Below are positions 26,557 through 34,619 of a DNA stretch of 64,000 nucleotides, piece after piece. Origin of the DNA: Komarekiella atlantica HA4396-MV6 (GTDB lineage Bacteria > Cyanobacteriota > Cyanobacteriia > Cyanobacteriales > Nostocaceae); the NCBI GenBank assembly GCA_019359395.1, contig JAHHHK010000023.1:1-64000 (forward strand), written 5' to 3'. The translations under genes were made by a program, and so were the position numbers. Below the pieces are notes generated by a model, which was not told where the DNA came from, ran no database searches, and saw nothing but the letters and a program-made list of their open reading frames with translations. Every line of letters starts with the position of its first letter. Positions within the stretch are counted from its first letter, which is position 1.

Positions 26557-27660
26557 ATGTTGGAATTTTTATTTCAGCGCCTAATAATCTATTGGCAAAA
26601 ATGGGTTATTTTCAGATTTCCTAATCAAAGGCGATTATTATCGATTGTCACTATAAAATTTACTGGGGCATTTATTACTGGCTTATGTCTCAGCTTATTA
26701 TTTGCCGCTTGTGCAGTAAAAAATCCAAATAATACAACTAATGTATCTGCCAATAATTCCACTCAAACTCAAGCATCAGTAGTCAGATTTGGCTATCAAA
26801 AATCAGCAATTCTCCTAAAAAGTAAAGGGCTTTTAGAAAAACGGTTACAACCTGAAGGTGTATCTGTTGAATGGATTGAGTTTCCAGCTGGGCCACAACT
26901 TTTAGAAGCCATGAATGTTGGCAGTATTGACTTAGGACATACTGGAGAATCGCCACCAATTTTTGCTCAAGCAGCCGGTGCTGCAATCACATATATCGCT
27001 GGAATTGCACCAAGTCCTGCTAGTTCAGCAATTCTTGTTCCCAAAAATTCTGCTATCAAAACAGTCAATGATCTCAAAGGGAAAAAGATTGCTTTTCAAA
27101 AAGGCTCTAGCGCCCATTATATGCTGGTGCAAATCTTAGAAAAAAATGGACTAAAATATAGCGATATTCAACCCATATATTTACCACCAGCCGATGCTCG
27201 TGCAGCCTTTGTCAAGGGTAGTATTGATGCTTGGTCAATTTGGGATCCATTTTACGCAGCAGCAGAAAAATCTGCCGATTCTCGTGTGCTAATTGATGGC
27301 ACAGGAATTAATCGGCAAGGAGGATATTACCTTGCTAGTAAAAACTTTGCTAATCAGCAATCAGAAATTATTAAAGTAATCCTTGAAGAAATTCAAAACA
27401 TTGAACAATGGTCTGACCAAAATCGCAATGAAGTTGCAGCCACTCTCTCTCCTATCTTAGGCATTGATTTAGAAACAATGCAAAAAAGTACTAACAGAAA
27501 AAAGTTTGGAATCACACCAGTTACTCAAGACCTAATTACTCTTCAGCAGCAAGTTGCTGATAAATTTTATGAGTTGAAATTGATTCCAAAACAAATTAAT
27601 GTAAAAGAAGCGATGCTTACACCTGAGCAATACGCTGCCTTTTCACTCAAAACTAAATAA
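26557..27660 (+). CDS. Aliphatic sulfonate ABC transporter substrate-binding protein
   Basis: An SsuA/TauA-like periplasmic receptor of 367 residues. A long basic N-terminus leads to a lipoprotein-type signal (GLCLSLLFAACAVKN; Cys near residue 52). Family motifs are VRFGYQKSAILL, VGSIDLGHTGESPPIFAQAAG, KGKKIAFQKGSSAHYMLVQIL and FVKGSIDAWSIWDPF. The DAWxxWDP motif is intact. It ends with the family C-terminus EAMLTPEQYAAFS. The ATG at 26557 is preceded by AAAGAGG. It is divergent from the left arm, with a candidate operator upstream. The substrate is probably a sulfonate or related organosulfur compound. Confidence 0.9.
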   Translation: MLEFLFQRLIIYWQKWVIFRFPNQRRLLSIVTIKFTGAFITGLCLSLLFAACAVKNPNNTTNVSANNSTQTQASVVRFGYQKSAILLKSKGLLEKRLQPEGVSVEWIEFPAGPQLLEAMNVGSIDLGHTGESPPIFAQAAGAAITYIAGIAPSPASSAILVPKNSAIKTVNDLKGKKIAFQKGSSAHYMLVQILEKNGLKYSDIQPIYLPPADARAAFVKGSIDAWSIWDPFYAAAEKSADSRVLIDGTGINRQGGYYLASKNFANQQSEIIKVILEEIQNIEQWSDQNRNEVAATLSPILGIDLETMQKSTNRKKFGITPVTQDLITLQQQVADKFYELKLIPKQINVKEAMLTPEQYAAFSLKTK

Positions 27661-27751
27661 TTTAGTAATACTCACCATTCGCGTAGTGTGTCGTAGACAG
27701 ACGCTATGCGAACGTAGAGAAGGCGAGAAGCAAGCTACGTAATTCGTAATT

Positions 27752-28573
27752 ATGACCAATCCAATTGAGTTACTCAATCGTCGTTATGGTGTAGACGCAT
27801 TCAATGCAGATATTCCTTTGAATGAGACAATATCTAATTTGCTGTCCCACCGTTCAATCCGCGCTTACCTGAGTGATCCCCTACCACTAAACACTCTCGA
27901 AACCTTGGTAGCAGCAGCACAATCTGCATCGACTTCCTCAAATCTCCAGACGTGGAGTGTAGTTGCTGTTCAAGATCCAAAACGTAAGGAGAAGTTATCG
28001 CAGTTGGCGAATAACCAAGCACATATTCGCCAGTGTCCTTTATTTCTGGTGTGGTTAGCAGATTTGGCGAGATTGACACACGTCGCTGAAAATCAAGGAT
28101 TACCCCATGAAGGTTTAGATTATCTGGAAATGTTTCTGATGGCGGCTATAGATGCAGCATTAGCAGCACAAAATGCTGTTGTCGCCGCCGAATCTCTGGG
28201 TTTGGGAACAGTTTATATTGGTGCGTTGCGTAACCATCCAGAAGCAGTGGCAGAGGTTTTAAATTTACCGCCTCATGTTTTTGCCGTTTTTGGGTTGTGC
28301 GTTGGTTATGCAGATTCATCCGTAAATGTGGAAGTTAAACCGCGTTTACCCCAAGCAGCAGTATTGCATCGGGAGATTTATCAATTAGAGAAACAAGACA
28401 AGGAAATTGCTGTTTACAACCAACTCATGAAAGCATTCTACAGTTCCCAGCAGATGAATGTTGCAGGTGATTGGTCAGAACATTCAACTAAACGAATAGC
28501 GTTTGCTGAATCTTTATCGGGACGCGATCGCCTGCGGGAAGCTTTGAAAAATTTGGGTTTTGAGTTGCGTTAG
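27752..28573 (+). CDS. Nitroreductase-family NADPH:flavin oxidoreductase (NfsA/Frp-like)
   Basis: A 273-residue FMN enzyme. The N-terminus has SHRSIRAYLSDPLPLNTLETLVAAAQSASTSSNLQTWSVVAV, the FMN-binding start of the NfsA/Frp branch. AALAAQNAVVAAESLGLGTVYIGALRN (about residues 132-158) and FAVFGLCVGY follow. Frp-type members reduce free FMN, so it could supply FMNH2 to the monooxygenases in this region, where no ssuE is seen; that is inference. It lies 91 bp after the binding protein gene, across a small repeat containing GTAATTCGTAATT. Confidence 0.85.
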   Translation: MTNPIELLNRRYGVDAFNADIPLNETISNLLSHRSIRAYLSDPLPLNTLETLVAAAQSASTSSNLQTWSVVAVQDPKRKEKLSQLANNQAHIRQCPLFLVWLADLARLTHVAENQGLPHEGLDYLEMFLMAAIDAALAAQNAVVAAESLGLGTVYIGALRNHPEAVAEVLNLPPHVFAVFGLCVGYADSSVNVEVKPRLPQAAVLHREIYQLEKQDKEIAVYNQLMKAFYSSQQMNVAGDWSEHSTKRIAFAESLSGRDRLREALKNLGFELR

Positions 28574-28651
28574 AAAAATGCTAAATGCTGAGTGAAAGAA
28601 CTAATATCCTTGATAGTACTTTTTGTTAAAATATCAATTTAGTGTATTCAA

Positions 28652-29101
28652 ATGACAGACTCTAAAAAGATTAGTGACGATCTAAGTGCAACTGGACAGT
28701 TAACCCCAGAACAATTACAACAAGCAGCAGATGAGGGGTTCAAGTCGGTGATCAATTTGCGCTCCCCCGATGAGCAGGGTTTTTTGAGCGACGAACAGCA
28801 GCAAGCAGAAGCGGCTGGACTGCAATACGCTAACATCCCCTTAAAACCTACAGAACCAAATCAAGAGTTAACGAAAGCAGCACTTGAGGAAATTGCAGAT
28901 TTACCCAAGCCAATATTAATTCACTGTGCTGCTGGTGCTAGAGCATCGGGAATAGCTTTGATTGCCAATGCGATTCAAGAAGGTCTGACTGATGAGCAAA
29001 TTCAGCAAAAAGCTGCCGATTTAGGAATTAGTTTAGAGCAGCCACACCTGAAGCAATTCTTACTGGAGAGATATACCGAAAAGCAGGCAGGAAAAAGTTA
29101 G
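28652..29101 (+). CDS. DSP-PTPase (beta-lactamase-hydrolase-like) phosphatase
   Basis: A 149-residue protein of the DUF442/Blh phosphatase family. Motifs are ATGQLTPEQLQQAADEGFKSVINLRSPDE (about residues 10-40) and the catalytic P-loop ILIHCAAGARA (Cys near residue 92, Arg near 97). Members are dual-specificity-like phosphatases, and some act in sulfide oxidation operons. The C-terminal helix (LTDEQIQQKAADLGISL) is normal. It lies 78 bp after the nitroreductase gene. The phosphorylated substrate is not known. Confidence 0.85.
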   Translation: MTDSKKISDDLSATGQLTPEQLQQAADEGFKSVINLRSPDEQGFLSDEQQQAEAAGLQYANIPLKPTEPNQELTKAALEEIADLPKPILIHCAAGARASGIALIANAIQEGLTDEQIQQKAADLGISLEQPHLKQFLLERYTEKQAGKS

Positions 29102-29130
29102 TTATCAAATTAGAAGAAAACTTTTAAGCT

Positions 29131-29658
29131 TCAATCATCGTCATCAGTAATGGTTGAATACTCAGCATTACCCTGTTTGCTCTCACCGACGAGAACTTCA
29201 AATAAGCGGTTGAGCCGTTTTACCCCACTTAGAGTAATAAGGGTCAGTAATCCCCCTATTAATCCCATTTGCCATAAACCACAGCCGATAGCTGCTCCTA
29301 ATCCTGCCGCAGTCCAGACACAGGCGGCTGTCGTTAAGCCCCGCACTTTTGGCCTCTCAGACTTTCTGGGAGACTCTTGTAAAATCAATCCGGCTCCAAG
29401 AAATCCCACCCCGGTAGCTACACCCTGAATCGTCCGGCTCAAGGCGTTGGTGGCTGCATAGGGACTATCACCCTCAGCCTGCAAAGGAATCATCACAAAT
29501 AATGCTGCTCCCATACTAACTAACATGAATGTTCTCATTCCTGCTGGCCTACCTCCTTGCTGACGATTGAATCCAATCATGCAACCAACTACAAGTGCTA
29601 GAGCTAGTCTCAATGCTATGTGAGGCCAATCGTTGGCGGTAATAAACATATTTCCCAT
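29131..29658 (-). CDS. MgtC/SapB-family membrane protein
   Basis: A 175-residue integral membrane protein. Four or so hydrophobic helices include the signature ALALVVGCMIGFNRQQGGRPAGMRTFMLVSMGAALFVM (about residues 14-51) and GVATGVGFLGAGLIL (about 80-94). The family is linked to magnesium limitation and to regulation of F-type ATP synthase; the role here is open. Start ATG at 29658. Convergent with the phosphatase gene and unrelated to the sulfur genes around it. Confidence 0.9.
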   Translation of the reverse strand: MGNMFITANDWPHIALRLALALVVGCMIGFNRQQGGRPAGMRTFMLVSMGAALFVMIPLQAEGDSPYAATNALSRTIQGVATGVGFLGAGLILQESPRKSERPKVRGLTTAACVWTAAGLGAAIGCGLWQMGLIGGLLTLITLSGVKRLNRLFEVLVGESKQGNAEYSTITDDDD

Positions 29659-29805
29659 TGCAGGATTCCTTCTTTGAGATATAGAACGGAATTTTGCACT
29701 TACTGGCAGAGTTATAAGTGAAAATTTAACTACGGCAAGTCAATAGATTTAGTCAATATTAACGCCAGTTTAACAAACTATTAAAAATAAGTAAATTAAT
29801 ATACA

Positions 29806-29840
29806 TAGATCTACTATTGCTAAAAATACTTTAAATCTAT
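29806..29840. repeat. Direct repeat flanking fic, left copy
   Basis: 35 bp starting TAGATCTACTATTGC match 31123-31157 with only three differences. It overlaps candidate operator site 2. The two copies bracket the Fic gene and the right one starts exactly on its stop codon. Confidence 0.75.
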
Positions 29841-29856
29841 TGTGGAATTGTATTTT
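29823..29856. promoter_or_regulatory. Candidate regulon operator, site 2
   Basis: AAAATAC-N20-GTATTTT, a perfect match of both arms to the 34-bp dyad. It lies 120 bp upstream of the Fic start in an AT-rich spacer. Confidence 0.55.
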
Positions 29857-29976
29857 TAAGAATTAAAAATTTGATATTATATCACATTATGATTATTCTT
29901 AAGTCTTATTAACGATAAAAGCGGTTTATGATAATATAGCCTTAATAATTATTCAGTATTAACGAAACCGATAATA

Positions 29977-31125
29977 ATGGTTAGCACAACTAGGGCAGGA
30001 CAGTATGTAGAGCAGTCTAGTGGATACAAAGCTTTTATACCTAATCCATTGCCTCCGAAGCCTGAGATTCACATGGATTTGGAAATGTGGAATCTTCTAT
30101 CTCAAGCAGATCGTGCCTTAGGTCGGCTAGATGGATCAACAGATGCTCTACCTAATCCTGACTTATTTGTGTTCATGTATGTGCGTAAGGAGGCGGTTTT
30201 ATCAAGTCAAATTGAAGGAACACAAGCATCTTTGATAGATGTATTAGAGTTTGAATCTCAAGCTTTGGAACCAGACAATCCGCAAGAAGTGGCTGAAGTC
30301 GTCAACTATATTGCTGCGGTGAATCACGGTCTTGAACGCTTAACTACATTACCTATATCCTTAAGACTGATTCGGGAAATTCATCAAATATTAATGCAAG
30401 GAGTGCGTGGTTCTGAGCGAGAACCAGGTGAATTTCGCCGCACTCAAAACTGGATTGGTTCTGGTGGTTGTTCTTTAACTAATGCTACTTATGTCCCGCC
30501 GCCACCCCATGAAATGAATCAAACTCTCAATAATTTAGAGATATTTTTACACGATACAACTCCAATTCCCGCTTTAATTAAAGTTGGCTTAGCTCATGCA
30601 CAGTTTGAAACAATCCATCCTTTTCTCGATGGTAATGGTAGAACAGGACGTTTATTAATTACATTTCTACTGTGCGAACAAAATATATTGAAGCGTCCTT
30701 TACTCTACATATCCCATTATTTAAAAAGATATCGTACTGAATATTACGATTATCTTCAATCTGTCCGAGATACAGGAAACTGGGAAGGCTGGCTAAAGTT
30801 TTTTTTAAGAGGTGTTTATGAAGTTGCACAAGAAGCTTCTATGACTGCTCGAAAAATAGTCAACATGAAAGAAGAACATCGTCAACTTGTGCTTAATAGA
30901 ATGGGACGTAGGTCAGGCAATGTTTTAACATTGCTTGAAAGTCTTTATTTTCGACCAATTGTTACAGTAGAACTTGTTCAAAATATTATTCAACTATCTT
31001 ATCCTAATGCCAATACGTTAGTTAAGGATTTGTGCGATTTAGGTCTTCTAGAAGAAATTACAGGGCAAAAACGTAACCGAGCATTTGCATATCAACCATA
31101 TCTTAAAGTTTTTCAAGATTTCTAG
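29977..31125 (+). CDS. Fic-family AMPylase with N-terminal inhibitory motif
   Basis: Fic enzymes transfer AMP (or another nucleotide part) from NTPs to hydroxyl groups of target proteins. The catalytic loop HPFLDGNGRTGR starts at His214. The inhibitory helix SSQIEGTQ carries Glu80, so the enzyme is a class II, self-inhibited Fic. The C-terminus (about residues 300-382) looks like a winged-helix DNA-binding region (ITGQKRNRAFAYQPYLKVF). The 382-residue length is usual for stand-alone Fic-HTH proteins. Upstream and downstream lie near-identical 35-bp repeats with candidate operators. No separate antitoxin gene is visible. The target is unknown. Confidence 0.9.
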   Translation: MVSTTRAGQYVEQSSGYKAFIPNPLPPKPEIHMDLEMWNLLSQADRALGRLDGSTDALPNPDLFVFMYVRKEAVLSSQIEGTQASLIDVLEFESQALEPDNPQEVAEVVNYIAAVNHGLERLTTLPISLRLIREIHQILMQGVRGSEREPGEFRRTQNWIGSGGCSLTNATYVPPPPHEMNQTLNNLEIFLHDTTPIPALIKVGLAHAQFETIHPFLDGNGRTGRLLITFLLCEQNILKRPLLYISHYLKRYRTEYYDYLQSVRDTGNWEGWLKFFLRGVYEVAQEASMTARKIVNMKEEHRQLVLNRMGRRSGNVLTLLESLYFRPIVTVELVQNIIQLSYPNANTLVKDLCDLGLLEEITGQKRNRAFAYQPYLKVFQDF

Positions 31126-31157
31126 ATCTGCTATCACTAAAAATACTTTAAATCTAT
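31123..31157. repeat. Direct repeat flanking fic, right copy
   Basis: 35 bp starting TAGATCTGCTATCAC match 29806-29840 with three differences. The TAG at its start is the Fic stop codon. It overlaps candidate operator site 3. Confidence 0.75.
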
Positions 31158-31173
31158 CAAAATATCGTATTTT
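31140..31173. promoter_or_regulatory. Candidate regulon operator, site 3
   Basis: AAAATAC-N20-GTATTTT, with both arms perfect. It ends 88 bp before the GTG start of the VOC gene (31261) and lies directly after fic. Confidence 0.55.
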
Positions 31174-31260
31174 AAAGTACAATTCATTAACTTCAGTGCT
31201 TGAATGCAAGATAAACAAGCACTGACGTTGCAATAAGCATAAAAAATGGAGGAGATCAGA

Positions 31261-31668
31261 GTGTGGCTGAATGGAATCGCTCATATTCAGGTGACATCAC
31301 CACCTGAAGCCGAGAATGCCATGCTGTTTTTTTACAGCCAAATTTTGGGACTCCCTGAAATTACTAAACCAGAGGTTCTCCAAGCGAATGGAGGCGCATG
31401 GTATGTGCTGGGGGATATTCAAATCCACGTAGGTATAGAGAAGCAGGCTAATAACGAAGTATCTAGACGGCATATATGTTTCCGAGTCCACAACTTAGAA
31501 GCTTTTGCCAAACATCTGCAAGTTCATGGGGTAGAAATTATTAGCGATCGCGTACCGCCCAGCATAGCCGATCGCACTCTACCTCAATGCGATCGCTTTT
31601 TTATCCGCGATCCTGGTGGAAATCGCATAGAAATAGCAGAATTTGTCCACCACAAACTAGGCTCTTGA
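31261..31668 (+). CDS. VOC (glyoxalase/bleomycin-resistance fold) protein
   Basis: A small vicinal-oxygen-chelate protein of about 135 residues. Two beta-alpha-beta-beta-beta units are visible: LNGIAHIQVTSPPEAENAMLFFYSQILGLPEI, then RRHICFRVHNLEAFAKHLQVHGVEI and RFFIRDPGGNRIEIAEF. Metal ligands would be His in IAHIQ, His in RRHIC and Glu in RIEIAEF. The GTG at 31261 is preferred because GGAGGAG ends 6 bases before it; an ATG at 31246 lies at that ribosome binding site itself. The substrate is unknown. A candidate operator is just upstream. Confidence 0.85.
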   Translation: MWLNGIAHIQVTSPPEAENAMLFFYSQILGLPEITKPEVLQANGGAWYVLGDIQIHVGIEKQANNEVSRRHICFRVHNLEAFAKHLQVHGVEIISDRVPPSIADRTLPQCDRFFIRDPGGNRIEIAEFVHHKLGS

Positions 31669-31883
31669 CTTTCTGATAAAATATGGGAAGCTAATAATTA
31701 GAAAATCTAAATATTATAAGTGCATCCAACTCGTGACCAGACTGACGGGAAACGCTGATTTGTCAGCTCAAGTAAGGGTCAACTTCCGCTATATCGGCTT
31801 AACCCTGATTAGTGGGCGACTTTATGCACAAGTAACAATAAAATAAGTTTCCAACATTGAAGAAGGGTTAGCTCTACTAAAAA

Positions 31884-33158
31884 ATGTCTTCGAGCAAACA
31901 GAAAATAAACGGGAGCAACGCTAAGTCTGCAAAACACGATCCTTTTGCAGCGTTGAGGTTTCGAGATTATCGCCTATTTACTATCGGGCGTGTACTCTTG
32001 TTTATTGGGTCACAAATGCAGACTGTGGCCATTGGCTGGGAACTTTATGAGCGTACAAATTCAGCTTTGGCGTTAGGTGGTGTTGGGTTAGCCCAAGTCT
32101 TGCCGATGATTGCTCTCACCTTGATTGCTGGGGATGTGGCTGATCGGCGCGACCGCAAACTGACAATGTTGCTATCAGTATTTTTATTAGCCTTATGTTC
32201 CCTAGCTTTGGCAGTACTTTCCTGGACTCAAGGAGCAGTAGTTTTAATTTATACTAGCTTAGTATTCACAGGTATTGCTAGAGCGTTCTTAAAACCTGCT
32301 AGTGATGCCTTGATGTGGCAATTGATACCTGTTAGTGCTTTTACAAATGCAGCCACTTGGAATAGTAGTAGTTTTCAGTTAGCCTCAGTCATCGGCCCAG
32401 CCTTGGGAGGATTTGGTATTGCCTTTTTGGGAAGTGCTACAGGGGTGTATGTACTGGCTGCGATCGCTGGTTTGCTGTGTTTTATTTTAACGGCGGCGAT
32501 CTCAAAACAAGAAACTATTCGTACCAAAGAACCAATCTCACTCAAAGCACTTTCAGCCGGGGCTAAGTTTGTTTGGCAAAATCAGTTGATTTTAGCAGCC
32601 ATTACCTTAGATATGTTTGCAGTGTTGTTAGGAGGTGCGGTCGCCTTACTACCCATCTTTGCCAGAGATATTTTACAGGTAGGGCCATTAGAGTTAGGCT
32701 ACCTCCAAGCAGCCCCCTCGATTGGGGCTTTATTTATGGCGGTTGTACTGGCATATTTACCACCCTTACGCAAAGCTGGGCCTGCTTTACTTTGGTCAGT
32801 AGTTGGCTTTGGCGTTGTGACAATTATTTTTGGGCTATCTCGTTGGTTTTGGCTGTCATTATTAATGCTAGTGCTGAGTGGCGCATTAGACACAATTAGC
32901 GTTGTGATTCGCCATACCTTAGTGCAAATTAGAACTCCAGATAATTTACGCGGCCGGGTTGCGGCGATCAATAGTGTATTTATTAGTGCCTCTAACGAGT
33001 TAGGAGGCTTTGAATCAGGCTTGACAGCTGCTTTATTTGGCCCGGTTGTCTCCGTAGTTGGTGGGGGAATTGGCACAATTGCTGTAGTAATTGCTGTAGC
33101 TGCAATTTGGCCCGGAATTGTCAAACTTGGAGCATTACAAGAGTATGAGAGTAGGTAA
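31884..33158 (+). CDS. MFS transporter (EntS-like drug/siderophore exporter family)
   Basis: A 424-residue inner-membrane protein with about twelve hydrophobic helices. The N-terminal cytoplasmic FRDYRLFTIGRVLLFIGSQMQTVAIGWELYE and the loop GDVADRRDRKLTM (about residues 83-95) are typical of the EntS/MFS-3 group. Proton-driven export of a small molecule is likely; the substrate cannot be told. The end overlaps the start of the broken GNAT gene by 14 bp, so both were probably cotranscribed. Confidence 0.88.
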   Translation: MSSSKQKINGSNAKSAKHDPFAALRFRDYRLFTIGRVLLFIGSQMQTVAIGWELYERTNSALALGGVGLAQVLPMIALTLIAGDVADRRDRKLTMLLSVFLLALCSLALAVLSWTQGAVVLIYTSLVFTGIARAFLKPASDALMWQLIPVSAFTNAATWNSSSFQLASVIGPALGGFGIAFLGSATGVYVLAAIAGLLCFILTAAISKQETIRTKEPISLKALSAGAKFVWQNQLILAAITLDMFAVLLGGAVALLPIFARDILQVGPLELGYLQAAPSIGALFMAVVLAYLPPLRKAGPALLWSVVGFGVVTIIFGLSRWFWLSLLMLVLSGALDTISVVIRHTLVQIRTPDNLRGRVAAINSVFISASNELGGFESGLTAALFGPVVSVVGGGIGTIAVVIAVAAIWPGIVKLGALQEYESR

Positions 33159-33648
33159 GGCTAACTTACGCCTATGCAAAACTGAAGAAGCTGACCTTGA
33201 CTACATTCTGGGTGCTGAAACAGATGATGAAAATAGCCAGTATGTAATTCCTTGGTCACGCGAAAAACATTTTTAAGCTATGGTAAACCCTGATATTGCT
33301 CATCTGATTGTAAACAATGCAACAAGAATTGGTTACATTATTTTAGCGGGATTGCTAGATCCCAATCAAAGCATTGAATTTCGGCGAATTGTAATTACTG
33401 AAAAAGGAAAAGGTTATGGCATAGCAACAGTTGAAATGGTTAAACAGTTAGCATTCGAGACTTACAATGCTCATAGATTATGGCTAGATGTAAAAGTACA
33501 AAACAAACTTGCTCAATCTGTCTATAAAAAAGCAGGTTTTGTAGTAGAAGGAACGCTTCGTGAATGTTTGAAATTTGAGGGCGGCTATGATTCTCTAATT
33601 ATCATGTCTATGTTGCGACAAGAGTATAAAATAATTCGTAATTCGTAA
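33145..33648 (+). pseudogene. GNAT acetyltransferase interrupted by an in-frame TAA
   Basis: The frame from ATG 33145 (MRVGKANLRLCKTEEADLDYI) reads REKHF, meets TAA at 33274-33276, and continues AMVNPDIAHLIVNN to 33648. The second part carries the acetyl-CoA-binding segment EKGKGYGIATVEMVKQLAFE and the end YKKAGFVVEGTLRE. A RimJ/RimL-type enzyme of about 168 residues would result if the TAA were a CAA (Gln). It starts inside the 3' end of the MFS gene. The last codons run into AATTCGT repeats. It is probably inactive, although the second half could still be translated from ATG 33280. Confidence 0.8.
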
Positions 33649-33894
33649 TTCGTAATTCGTAATTAAATTAAGCCACCCACAAGGGGGAGCCAGTCTCGTG
33701 GGCGGGTTTCCCGACTTGAGAGAACTGGCGTTAGGGTTTTTACCTACCTTGAGATATAAGGACTTTTTCGCCCACAAGAAGAGAAGTCAGAGCGGCGGCT
33801 TCCGCCGATCTGAACTTCGGGGACGAGGTTTTGAACCTTTATTTTTTTTATAAAAAGAAGTGAAATATTTGAATTACTCATTGGAGCGAAGATT
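33633..33894. repeat. Tandem AATTCGT repeat and dispersed repeats
   Basis: 33633-33664 is the 7-bp unit AATTCGT in four copies plus AATT. Similar short stretches occur at 20625-20647 and 27739-27751. The following 200 bp have GCCCACAAG..., GGCGGCTTCCGCCGATC and related repeat words. No gene is seen. Confidence 0.65.
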
Positions 33895-34578
33895 ATGAAA
33901 TTAGTAATGTTTGACATTGATGGAACTCTTACTGAGTCGAATAACCTGGACGATGAATCATATTTACAAGCCTTGCATGAAGTATTCGGCTTTTCAGAAG
34001 TATCAAGCGACTGGGCATCATACACTCATGTAACAGATGCTTGTATTTTAAAAGAAGTTTGTCAAAGCCAACTTGATCGCCTTCCTTCACCTAGGGAAGT
34101 TGAGGTATTTCAAAAGCGTTTTCTAGAATTACTTATCAATGGTGCAGAAGCACGCAAAGGAGTAAAAGCGATATCAGGTTCATCATATATGTTGAAAAAG
34201 CTACTTGCATCTCCTGACTATCAAGTAGCCTATGCTGGAGGAGGTTGGGCAGCATCAGCGATATTCAAGCTAAAATCTGCTCATCTTCCCATTGATAATA
34301 TTCCTTATGCTTTTTCGGATGACGACGAGTCGCGTGAGGGAATAATGGCGATCGCACATCTTAGAGCCGAAACATATTACAATCAACTTTTTCCTGACGT
34401 TGTTTATATTGGTGATGGTGTTTGGGATATTCGTTCAGCTAAAAAGTTAGGATATTCATTTATTGGTATCGCCTCAGATAATGAAGCTAAAGCTTTATTC
34501 AATGAAGGGGCAATTGATATTTTTCCAAACTACGATGAGCACGAGAGTTTTTTTGTAGCGATACAAAAGCTAACTTAA
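33895..34578 (+). CDS. HAD-family hydrolase (phosphatase-like)
   Basis: A 227-residue haloacid-dehalogenase-fold protein. Motif I is MFDIDGTLT (nucleophile Asp7, acid Asp9). A cap domain follows, motif II-III territory is around VAYAGGGWAASAIFKLK, and motif IV is VYIGDGVWDIRSAKKLGYSFIGIAS (about residues 167-191). It resembles phosphoglycolate-phosphatase-like HADs. The substrate is unknown. It stands alone between repeats and the minus-strand arm. Start ATG at 33895. Confidence 0.88.
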   Translation: MKLVMFDIDGTLTESNNLDDESYLQALHEVFGFSEVSSDWASYTHVTDACILKEVCQSQLDRLPSPREVEVFQKRFLELLINGAEARKGVKAISGSSYMLKKLLASPDYQVAYAGGGWAASAIFKLKSAHLPIDNIPYAFSDDDESREGIMAIAHLRAETYYNQLFPDVVYIGDGVWDIRSAKKLGYSFIGIASDNEAKALFNEGAIDIFPNYDEHESFFVAIQKLT

Positions 34579-34619
34579 AACTCTTGAAGATATGGTATTG
34601 AGCAAGGAAAAGTTTACTA

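Noticed and set aside
23723-33648. TAA reassigned as a sense codon (Gln)
   Set aside because: petL, aroB, mrp and other genes in the window end with TAA at their normal length, so local stop mutations are simpler.
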